From positions 73,982,513 through 74,046,512 of the forward strand of contig NC_134648.1 in the NCBI RefSeq assembly GCF_030463565.1: DNA of 64,000 bases. The letters run 5' to 3'. The number at the start of each line of letters is the position of its first letter. Within the stretch, counting starts at the first letter, position 1. Origin of the DNA: Pelecanus crispus. Taxonomy: Eukaryota > Chordata > Aves > Pelecaniformes > Pelecanidae. Both the position numbers and the translations under genes were made by a program. Under the pieces are notes generated by a model that was not told where the DNA came from, searched no databases, and saw nothing but the letters and a program-made list of their open reading frames with translations. This document shows, piece by piece, positions 29,401 to 35,613 of the stretch.

Positions 29401-31308
29401 GCTCAGCCACGCTCCAGAGCTCTGCCTTCAAAGCCTGAATTGAAGCAACTTGTCAGTTTTCCTCCAGATAGCTTCTGTATTTAGGAAAGCCAACATTTCT
29501 GCTTAAGTCTCTGCAGTCCCTCAAGTACTCTCAAACACAAATATACAAGCAGAATCTCTGAAATAGTTTCCCCACTCTTGCCCTCATTCCCTGCATGTTA
29601 GCCAGCCGTTGTCAGAGACAGGTCATTAGGGTCAGATGTAAGAAGTGCCTCACGGAGTCCAGCTAACTCCAAAAAAAGATTTTTTTTTTTTTTTTGGTGA
29701 CACATTGTCTGTTTCCTAGTAGTGTTAAATCTGACATAAGGAGTTCTCAAATTTGCCTTCCCAGATCAACGTACGTATAGAGATCCTTGCACATACAATA
29801 TTAGCAGCATTAGCCATACCTCGGAAATACCCGTCATTTAATAAACCTTTGACAGCTTTCAAATCTCCCTCTGGGATACGCCTTAGAATAAACGAGCCCA
29901 GCGAGCTGCAAGCACATACCTGCTCCACACCCTTTGTGAAAGGCATCTTGACTCCTGAACCACCTTCCCCGTCTCCAGCACGCTCATTTTCCCAAGGCAG
30001 TTTGTTTTTCCCTTTACCCGCACTCAGGACTCTCCTTGGACTCACTCCTTGATCGGCATACGCACCAGGCAAGCTGGAGTTTTGCAGAGCATCATCCCTG
30101 GCGTGATACCCGCAGTAACTGTGTGCGCTCTGAGTCCTGTTGCCCATCAGCAACCAGTCCGTATCTGCTCCGGGAGGTAGACAGGCCCCCCTGCTCTGAC
30201 CAGATGAAGGCAAGGGCACGGCGTACTCTACAAACCCTTGGTCTACCAGCTTCGGCAAGGTCTTCCTGGCCAGCCTGGCCTGCACCGCGTGCATCACCCC
30301 GTCCCCGTTGTCCTCAAGTTCCACGGCATCCACCGCCTTGAAGAGAAGGCTGGTTTTGCCTGGGCCCATGGAAGACGCCAGCACAGCAAAGGCTTCCATG
30401 GCAGCATGCCGGACCCTGCGCTTGCTGTCCACCAGTGCCGGGGCCAGCCCAAACGCCAGCTTGGCCAAGTCCAGCTCCTCACTCGGGTAAGTGAGGAGGG
30501 CCACGATGCAGATGTTGACCACCTCCTCGCGGACTTTGGAGTTCTTGTGCTGCAGATGCCCCTGCTGCAGCAGCAGGCCCAGCACCTGCTGAGGACCCGC
30601 CGCCTTCATCAGTCGCAGGAACAGGCGGCTGTACTCCTGCCGGATGACCAGCTTGTTGTCCCCCAGCACTTTAGCAGCAGCGGAGACCAGAGGCGCCAGG
30701 AAGGCCTGGACCTGGGCGCCCAGGCGCAGGGCCAGCACATGGACCGCCTCCAGCGCCCCGAGCACCACCTTGAAGTTGGAGTCATCCAGGAGGGTGTAGA
30801 GGAAGCTGATGAGCCCCAGGAGGCTGGTGGCAGGCGCGGAGGTCACCGCAGCCTGGCTGGCACTTCCCACCACCCTCTTCAGCTCCTCCACGGCTTGCGT
30901 GCGGCTCCGGTAGTCCTCCTGGTCCAGCAGACGAGCGTGCAGCTCCGGCGGCACCAGCCCGAACTTCAGGCCGCCGCTGCCGGGCCGGGCGGCTGGGAAG
31001 GGCTGGGCGCCGGGCTCCTCCTCCCGCTGCCCGGCGGGCCCGGGACCGCCCAGCTGCCAGGCCAGGCTGCGGGAGAGCTCACCGAGGCCGCGGCGGGCGG
31101 CGGGCGGCGGCGTGAGGGCGCGCAAGGAGGCGGCAGGAGGCCGCGGAGCGGGGGGGCGGCCGGGCCCGCGGCGCCGCCCGCGCAGGGCCGGCCACGGCAG
31201 CTCCGCAGCGGCGGCATCGCCTTCATCGGCATCGCCCGCCGCCCGCCCGGGGCCCTCCGGCTCCTCCATGGCGCGGGCGGGCGGCGGCAGCGCGATGGCC
31301 GCGGCCAT
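5383..31308 (-). CDS. TOGARAM1: TOGARAM1 (Crescerin-1), 5' part of the gene: coding exons 1-7, 3' part beyond the window
   Basis: Coding exons, in transcript order on the minus strand, are 31308-29920, 16620-16464, 15030-14896, 12740-12444, 10510-10251, 7793-7561 and 5483-5383. All introns are GT-AG and all exon phases agree, giving 857 codons plus one base. Family knowledge: TOGARAM1 is a TOG-array protein that binds tubulin and regulates axonemal microtubule length and polyglutamylation in primary cilia; it works with ARMC9 and CEP104, and human mutations cause Joubert syndrome. What I see: one complete TOG domain (about residues 114-365) followed by the Ser/Pro-rich linker typical of the family, recognisable by LPWENE, SSRRGLNG-like and [22 protein letters not shown] segments. 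The C-terminal TOG domains lie outside the window. Odd: the N-terminus is about 220 residues shorter than I recall for human, and the first TOG domain is missing. The neighbour KLHL28 is divergent and shares the promoter. Confidence 0.95.
5484..7560 (-). other. TOGARAM1 intron 6
   Basis: A GT-AG intron of 2077 bp. It is AT-rich and without any CR1 or LTR that I can recognise; this is one of the longest repeat-free stretches in the left half. I see no RNA gene or conserved open frame in it. Confidence 0.75.
7561..7793 (-). CDS. TOGARAM1: TOGARAM1 coding exon 6
   Basis: The exon has 233 nt, from phase 0 to phase 2, with acceptor attctgtttag and donor GAAC|GTGAGT. It encodes the most conserved linker block, [20 protein letters not shown], followed by [20 protein letters not shown] and [16 protein letters not shown]. 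The basic [13 protein letters not shown] stretch is a possible nuclear-localisation or microtubule-binding patch (inference only). The first codon happens to be ATG but is internal to the protein. Confidence 0.93.
7794..10250 (-). other. TOGARAM1 intron 5
   Basis: A 2457 bp intron hosting a solo LTR in the plus orientation, antisense to the gene. The block 8460-8940 is GC-richer than its surroundings and open on both strands, but I recognise neither a repeat nor a protein in it. Confidence 0.75.
9463..10032 (+). mobile_element. Solo LTR, bird ERVL-like family (copy A)
   Basis: A 570 bp unit bounded by TGTCCTGG...CCCCGACA (5'-TG...CA-3') and flanked by a perfect 5-bp target duplication, CTGGA (9458-9462 and 10033-10037). 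A 5-bp duplication fits the ERVL class. The interior has a (TTA)n tract near 9833-9856. It lies in TOGARAM1 intron 5, antisense to the gene. No internal retroviral sequence adjoins it, so it is a solo LTR left by recombination. The short open frames in it are non-functional. Confidence 0.9.
10251..10510 (-). CDS. TOGARAM1: TOGARAM1 coding exon 5
   Basis: The exon has 260 nt and enters in phase 1 after the acceptor gtcttctgcag. It contains [33 protein letters not shown] and the acidic end [15 protein letters not shown]. It ends in phase 0 at GAG|GTTGGT, a weak donor lacking the usual A/G at +3 and G at +5. The join to the next exon reproduces the vertebrate order (DQEE then [12 protein letters not shown]), so the boundary is well supported despite the weak site. 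Confidence 0.88.
10511..12443 (-). other. TOGARAM1 intron 4
   Basis: A 1933 bp intron. The main feature is a CR1 fragment with two tandem 3' ends at about 11587-12042, antisense to the gene. The rest is AT-rich with no recognisable content. Confidence 0.75.
11587..12042 (+). mobile_element. CR1 variant with two tandem 3' ends (copy 1)
   Basis: The ORF2 end and first 3' module (to about 11876, ...cctttccaaccttagcgattc) are followed by a spacer of about 78 bp (ctttcattaaaaaataatcc ... ccccttaattgg) and a second, canonical CR1 3' module ending in ATTCTATGATTCTATT. The same arrangement recurs at 24.3, 38.8 and 54.0 kb. Confidence 0.85.
12444..12740 (-). CDS. TOGARAM1: TOGARAM1 coding exon 4
   Basis: The exon has 297 nt, phase 1 to phase 1, with acceptor tttgctcag and donor ACAG|GTAGGA. 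It encodes the Ser/Pro-rich linker with [29 protein letters not shown] and [21 protein letters not shown], all close to the vertebrate TOGARAM1 linker. Its several SP motifs could be phosphorylation sites (inference). The length is divisible by three, so skipping would be in frame. Confidence 0.92.
12741..14895 (-). other. TOGARAM1 intron 3
   Basis: A 2155 bp intron with A/T homopolymer runs around 13154-13198 and a short CR1 tail at 14187-14297. A GC-rich block at about 14310-14620 is CpG-bearing but has no recognisable coding or repeat identity. Confidence 0.7.
14187..14297 (-). mobile_element. CR1 3' tail fragment
   Basis: The complement of the CR1 3' end: atagaatcacggaatcg, ttaggttggaaaagcccttt, then catccagtccaaccattaac, ending near gggtagaccagact. 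Confidence 0.9.
14896..15030 (-). CDS. TOGARAM1: TOGARAM1 coding exon 3
   Basis: The exon has 135 nt, phase 1 to phase 1, with acceptor ttttgaaag and donor AAAG|GTACAT. It encodes linker residues including [20 protein letters not shown] and SDLQFLG, matching the vertebrate protein in order and spacing. Because the exon is a multiple of three, skipping it would keep the reading frame. Confidence 0.9.
15031..16463 (-). other. TOGARAM1 intron 2
   Basis: A 1433 bp intron with an A-run at 15665-15677 and a short (TG)n at about 16190-16201. I see no repeat family, RNA or coding feature. Confidence 0.7.
16464..16620 (-). CDS. TOGARAM1: TOGARAM1 coding exon 2
   Basis: The exon follows a good polypyrimidine acceptor (ttcctttttcctgcag) and ends at GCTG|GTAAGT. 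It has 157 nt, entering in phase 0 and leaving in phase 1. It begins FSTSNDF and contains [20 protein letters not shown], which matches the low-complexity linker of vertebrate TOGARAM1 after its first TOG region. No domain is present, and the segment is probably disordered. Residues 464-515. Confidence 0.9.
17450..17531. repeat. Exact 41-bp tandem duplication
   Basis: Positions 17450-17490 and 17491-17531 are identical, beginning agatttagtctaaaagctg and ending atcagcacctt. Perfect identity suggests a recent event. Confidence 0.95.
17890..18130. other. Small intronic CpG-rich block
   Basis: About 240 bp of high-GC, CpG-dense DNA surrounded by AT-rich intron. It contains a 9- to 10-bp direct repeat (cggcacgcc, three copies at about 18023-18050). 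The frames are open, but I recognise no protein. It could be an alternative or lncRNA promoter, an orphan CpG island, or a fragment of an unknown element. Confidence 0.6.
18325..18345. repeat. (CACAGT)n hexamer microsatellite
   Basis: About three and a half CACAGT units, abutting the 5' truncation point of the CR1 copy that starts at about 18340. Confidence 0.7.
18340..19276 (+). mobile_element. CR1 LINE fragment with the reverse-transcriptase catalytic motif
   Basis: A GC-rich CR1 subfamily member. Conceptual translation begins [20 protein letters not shown] and continues ADDTRLSG, giving the RT active-site FADD box, then passes through frameshifts to the ORF2 end ([20 protein letters not shown]). 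The 3' UTR (aacatcccaggccaggctgg ... ccatgattccatgata) belongs to a different subfamily from the ATTCTATG copies. It is 5'-truncated and inactive. Located in TOGARAM1 intron 1. Confidence 0.88.
21084..21886 (-). mobile_element. CR1 LINE fragment (~800 bp) with ORF2 C-terminal region
   Basis: On the minus strand it encodes a long remnant of the ORF2 C-terminus ([60 protein letters not shown]) with frame breaks, followed by the canonical 3' UTR and tail at 21084-21180. Same orientation as TOGARAM1. Confidence 0.92.
22036..22105 (+). mobile_element. CR1 tail fragment (~70 bp)
   Basis: gttaggttaatggttggact, then gatgatcttaaaggtctttt, ending cattctatgattttatt. Confidence 0.8.
22219..22274 (-). 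mobile_element. CR1 tail fragment (~56 bp)
   Basis: aaatcacagaatcacttagg, then aaaagacctttaagatcatc, then gagtccaac. Very short, and diverged from its neighbours. Confidence 0.75.
22662..22860 (-). mobile_element. CR1 3' fragment
   Basis: About 200 bp of the 3' UTR with an irregular tail (agaatcatagaatagaatca), ending abruptly inside the ORF2 end (ggggactccaccacctct). Confidence 0.9.
24343..24797 (+). mobile_element. CR1 variant with three tandem 3' ends (copy 2)
   Basis: The first 3' module (24343-24522) is followed by the ~78-bp spacer (about 24523-24600), a second module (about 24600-24686), then a shortened spacer (accttaattggttcag) and a third module (about 24705-24797). Each module has its own ggttggac...ccaacctaa core. 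Confidence 0.85.
29019..29100. repeat. A-rich low-complexity tract
   Basis: Starts with a 17-A run at 29023-29039, then an A-rich, C/G-punctuated stretch. Confidence 0.85.
29680..29695. repeat. Poly(T) run (16)
   Basis: A homopolymer T run just downstream (in gene direction) of TOGARAM1 exon 1. Confidence 0.9.
29920..31308 (-). CDS. TOGARAM1: TOGARAM1 coding exon 1 (TOG domain)
   Basis: This exon is 463 codons and ends at CAG|GTATGT in phase 0. The start at 31308 ([10 protein letters not shown]) is chosen because it resembles the MAAA start recalled for human. A second ATG 13 codons on, at 31269 (MEEPEG), has a better Kozak context (G at -3, G at +4) and is a real alternative. Residues 1-113 are Pro/Arg/Ala-rich and look unstructured. 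Residues 114-365 form a HEAT-repeat TOG domain with the family signatures [58 protein letters not shown] and [20 protein letters not shown]. By human numbering this is the second TOG domain. The open frame continues upstream to 31914, but that stretch is GC-rich promoter DNA with no TOG similarity. Confidence 0.93.
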
Positions 31309-31800
31309 GGGCGGCGCGGAGCGGGACGGAGCCGCCCCCGCCCCGGCAACGCCGAGCGCCGCGACGCCGCCGTCGCCAGGGGCCGGCCCGCAGCGCGCCT
31401 GCGCGGAGCCGCCCACAGCGCGGCGGGGGGGGCAGCAGCGGCGGCGGCACACGGCTCGCCACCGGCACACGGCTCGCCGCCCCCCCGCCTCCCTCCCCAC
31501 GCCGGCGCTGTGGAGCGCGGCTGCAGCAGCCGAGAGCCGCGGGGCGGGAGCGGGCGGTGGCGGGGCTGCGGCGCCGGTGAAGCGGAACCCCCCCCCCCGC
31601 GGCGTGGAGAGTGGCACCGCCCGCGCGCGGGGGGTTGTGGGTGCGCGGCCCTTCCCCGCCGCTGATTGGTAGCGGGCGCGGGGCGGCGGCGCCCGGAAGT
31701 GACGCTGCTCCGTGCCGAGCGGAGCGGAGGGGAGCGAGGCGGCGGCTACCGCGGGCCGGGCGTCGCCGCGGCCTGCGCCCCCCGCCCGCAGGTGAGCCCG
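31309..31800. promoter_or_regulatory. Shared bidirectional CpG-island promoter of TOGARAM1 and KLHL28
   Basis: The interval separates the TOGARAM1 start codon (minus) from the predicted KLHL28 first exon (plus) and is extremely GC- and CpG-rich; the high-CpG zone extends to about 30.2 and 32.3 kb. An inverted CCAAT box (GATTGGT) lies at 31664-31670. A consensus ETS/GABP site joined to a CRE-like half site, CCGGAAGTGACG, lies at 31693-31704. No TATA box is evident, as is usual for bidirectional housekeeping promoters. Human TOGARAM1 and KLHL28 are also divergent neighbours with closely spaced 5' ends. Exact start sites cannot be read from sequence. Confidence 0.85.
31700..31791 (+). other. KLHL28: Predicted KLHL28 non-coding exon 1
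   Basis: The 3' boundary is a strong donor, CGCAG|GTGAGC, at 31791/31792, just downstream of the ETS site. Splicing from here to the acceptor at 34714 would place the KLHL28 start codon as the first three bases of exon 2. The 5' end is a guess from the position of the ETS motif. A cDNA could move either boundary. Confidence 0.55.
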
Positions 31801-34714
31801 GCGCCTCTTGCCCGGCCCGGCCGGGGCCGCCCGGTGCCGGCAGCCTTTCCGCCAGCGCGGCGGGGACCGCCGTATCCCCGGCTGGGCGTGCGGAGCGGGA
31901 GGGAGCGGCCCCAAGCGCCCGGGGCGGGGCAGGGCAGGGGAGAGCGCTCGTCGGAGCGCAGCGGTGGCGGCGGGCAGCCAGCTCCGTCCCGGGGCTGTCG
32001 GCGGCGGGGGGCGGGTGCGCAGCCGCTCGGGCCCCGCGTCCCACGGGCCTCCCGTCCCACGGGCCTCCCGCAGGCCGTTCCCCGCAGCCCCGCGCAGCCG
32101 GGCGGGCCTGCGGCCTGAGCACAGGGGTTAGCTGCAGCGCCGTGGGGAGCACGGCACCCCGCCAGCGGGGCGCGCCGTGCTTGCGGCCCGTTTCTTGCGC
32201 TGGTCCTGGCAGGCAGGAGGCCTGGCTTTGCGAGGCGTCGGGTGCTTAGAGCCAGCGTTAGCTCGGCGCGTAGGGCGGGCGCTTTTGAGGTTTTATGCTC
32301 TCTAGTGAGTAAGAGAAGTAGGCGAGTCGTGTGCTGGCTCTGGCCGCTTCGTCGCCTAAATAAGGAACCGGCGAGCGCTTAAATACTACCTCGAACCAGG
32401 GAACTGCCCTGAGCTCTTCCTGCTCTTTTCACGTAAGGAAAACGCTGTGTTCCGCATCGCTTGCTGGGCATCGTCGCATACCACAGTCTTTAGAAGAGCA
32501 GTTCTTCACTAAGCGAGCTTAGGTATTTACGTTCTGGTTTAGCCTTTCTATTTCCAACAACTCTGTCCCTGCTGTTCACAATAAGTTTTACCTACAGACT
32601 GTGAAAACAATCTGCTGGTCCAGAGCCCAGGGGCAACCATTTGATTTGCGTTGTGAGCGCAAATTGCTGGACTAGCGTACATTCTTCAGGGCTGGTTAAG
32701 CGTTCCAGCTTCTGATTTCTTGCTCAACAATAAAATACATACCTGCAAATATGTGGCAGAGGCGAGCGTTGCCGTGCAGGAGGTATGTGAGATACAACAG
32801 CAGGCATCTCTACCAACTTGGTACAAAAAGCTTTATTTCTGCAGAATAACTTCACTGTAGTTAGTTATGACTGTTTTTACAGGTTTTGCATCTGAATTGT
32901 AACCATTCCTCTTTCCTTCCATGTGGTGTTACCTTGTGTTTTATGGTTTCTGCGTACATGTACGATCAAGTTATAAATTGAGTGCAAACACAAAAAGAAA
33001 AGAAAGTGTTTCAGCTGCTGAGCAGCTCCCCTACCCCCCCATATAACTGGGGCTGCAAAAACGTCGCTATATGGAAAACGTTGTATGGAATCTTGCCTTT
33101 TGCAGATATGCTTAAAATACTTTCTTTTAGATTTTTTTTTTCCAGTATAGGGTTGTAATAGGAGAGGGATGAGCTTACTTATCTTTTAGTGGGTAAGAGA
33201 TTTTTCCATCCCTAGCTCTAAGCCTTCACTTCTCTGTCACTGCTATTATGTTCTGTATTTAAATGTTGACAACTAATTTCATTCTTTCAGATTAAGCACT
33301 CTGTAAGTAGGCTTACTGCAAATTAGGTGTCAGTTAAGGAGCTATAAAAATTATGAACTTCTTAATAATAAGATAAAAGAAGCGAGATCTTGAAGTTTGC
33401 ATAGTCATTTAGCAAATCAGAATTTAATCAGCTTTTTAGTTCAGAAATTGGATGGTTGCAGTGTTCTCTGCAGAGCAATAGGTATAGTTCCTCGCGGTCC
33501 AGGATCCCGACACATTGGCACCCTCCACCCTCTCCCCAGTATAATAATTCAGTCTGAATAAAGAACTGCAGAACTGCTTCTCCAGCAGGTAGTGGTGGGC
33601 AGCACCGTTTGAATTTTAATGATACTGAAATTAGAGCAGGTATCATAGTGCCTTCGAGCGTCACGATGCAAACGAGAACTTTTTGGAACAAGTGTTTGGG
33701 GGTTTTGTGGAGCTGTAGGTGGGAGCGAGGATCCTTCTCCTGCCCTTACTGGTGATGTTGGGGAGTGTGGGTAGCTGCCGGTGCGGTGAGGACGTGGAAA
33801 TGGTGATGGATACCAGGACGCTGAGCCTGTCCGCCTGGGACCCGCTCCCTTGCTCACCCCGGGAAGTGCCTCACCAGCTCCCGCCCCTCGCCTGTTGATG
33901 GCGGAGGCCGGCCCAGCTCCCAGCCTTACCTGGGTCTGACCTCTCCAGAGGGCGAGAGAGGTTTTCTGGGGATCTCTGGGGACCTGTGGGGATTTCCTCT
34001 CCAGGTGGAAGGCACTCAGTGAGGTGAGGCAAGGATCTCCCCCTTCTCCTGCGCTCCTCTGCCTGTTCAGAGTGCGGTAACCTCTGCTCCAGCAGCCCAG
34101 GGCCCCGCTGGCTCTGTGGGTCCTTTTTTGCCCCTTTGTGCAGAGGGAGGGACTCCTGTTCCGGGCATGGAGAGGGAAGAGAGAGCTGGGCCCGGCTGGG
34201 GAAGCGCAGCAGGGCTTGGCTGCACCGCAGCAGCGCTAAGTAGGCCGTGAGGCAAGTAGCAGAAAGGCACTTAAGAACTTTGAAAACTTTGTCTCAAATA
34301 AGCCGGTTCTTTTCTTTATTTATCTCTACTTATTTTTATTTCGGTCGCTGTTCAGTTCTCTCAAATATCTGATGTAGAATCCTATCATGTATTCAGTGCT
34401 TCAGACAATATGCATTTTACTCCAGAACAAAAAAGAAAAAAAAAAGGGTGGTGGTTTGAGGTTTTTTAAGGCAAAGATTAATATAGCATACATTATTAAT
34501 AAACATTTGATTGTCCTGGATTTAACTTGTGTGAAAAAGCATAATGCATAAGTGTTGAAGAAGTAAATTGGAAAGTAATAGACCTAATTAAGATAAAAGC
34601 AAAAATGGAAAAAATATTTTTTAAATGTTACGTACGGCATGTCTAAGTAACACGAGTAATGAAGCTGTTGAAATGAAGCCCTGAGTAACGCGTTAAAAAT
34701 TCTGTTTGTCACAG
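31792..34714 (+). other. KLHL28 intron 1 (predicted)
   Basis: About 2.9 kb that falls from CpG-island composition to AT-rich by about 32.7 kb. A GC-richer stretch at about 33.7-34.2 kb carries no recognised repeat or gene. The acceptor is ctgtttgtcacag, directly before the ATG at 34715. Confidence 0.6.
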
Positions 34715-35613
34715 ATGGACCAGTCGTCTCCAACCTACATGCTTGCCAACTTAACCCACTTGCATTCGGAACAGCTTCTGCAAGGCTTGAACCTCCTTCG
34801 CCAGCATCACGAGCTCTGTGACATTATCCTTAGAGTTGGCGATGTCAAGATCCATGCCCACAAAGTGGTGCTTGCCAGCATCAGCCCATACTTCAAAGCC
34901 ATGTTCACTGGGAACCTTTCCGAGAAGGAAAACTCAGAGGTGGAGTTCCAGTGCATTGATGAGGCAGCCCTGCAGGCCATCGTGGAGTACGCCTACACGG
35001 GAACCGTGTTTATCTCGCAAGACACCGTGGAGTCGCTTCTCCCAGCTGCCAATCTTCTCCAGATCAAACTGGTAGTGAAGGAGTGTTGTGCGTTTCTTGA
35101 AAGCCAGCTTGATCCTGGCAACTGCATCGGGATTTCTCGTTTTGCAGAGACCTATGGCTGCCATGACCTCTACTTGGCTGCTAACAAGTACATTTGTCAA
35201 AACTTTGAAGATGTTTGTCAGATGGAAGAATTTTTTGAGCTTACGCATTCCGAATTGGACGAAATTGTTTCCAATGACTGCTTGAATGTTGTGACAGAAG
35301 AAACCGTTTTTTACGCGCTAGAGTCCTGGATCAAATACGACGTGCAGGAGCGACAGAAGTACTTGGCGCAGCTGCTGCATTGCGTTCGGTTGCCGCTGCT
35401 GAGCGTTAAGTTTCTTACGAGGCTGTACGAAGCAAACCATCTCATTCGCGATGACCATACTTGTAAACATCTGCTAAACGAGGCCCTAAAATACCACTTT
35501 ATGCCTGAACACAGACTTTCCCACCAGACCATGCTGATGACACGACCTCGCTGCGCTCCTAAAGTGCTTTGTGCTGTAGGAGGAAAAGCCGGACTGTTTG
35601 CGTGCCTGGAAAG
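34715..35613 (+). CDS. KLHL28: KLHL28 coding exon 1 (BTB and BACK)
   Basis: This exon encodes residues 1-299 plus two bases, ending GAAAG|GTAAGT. The start [20 protein letters not shown] matches the vertebrate N-terminus. In-frame TTG-TCA-CAG lies just upstream but belongs to the splice acceptor and is not coding. The BTB domain shows [20 protein letters not shown] and [20 protein letters not shown]. The BACK domain shows [20 protein letters not shown] and [22 protein letters not shown] content at third positions is moderate, unlike the extreme GC of TOGARAM1 exon 1. Confidence 0.97.

Larger units (their letters stand above)
16621..29919 (-). other. TOGARAM1 intron 1 (13.3 kb)
   Basis: The largest intron. 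It contains a 41-bp tandem duplication (17450-17531), a small CpG-rich block (about 17890-18130), CR1 fragments at 18340-19276, 21084-21886, 22036-22105, 22219-22274, 22662-22860 and 24343-24797, and A- or T-rich runs at 29019-29100 and 29680-29695. Between 25 and 29 kb I see only AT-rich unique sequence and no supportable gene. Confidence 0.75.

Noticed and set aside
30238..31665. A 475-codon plus-strand open frame opposite TOGARAM1 exon 1
   Set aside because: It is the GC-rich antisense shadow of a real coding exon; the translation is Gln/Arg/Gly-rich with no domain.
29725..31914. A 729-codon minus-strand open frame as one uninterrupted protein
   Set aside because: Only 29920-31308 is supported. 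Downstream of 29920 the frame reads through a clear donor into intron; upstream of 31308 it is CpG-island promoter sequence with no family similarity.
34706..34714. A three-residue N-terminal extension of KLHL28 starting at TTG
   Set aside because: The TTG-TCA-CAG triplets are the end of a splice acceptor, and the family protein starts at the ATG at 34715.
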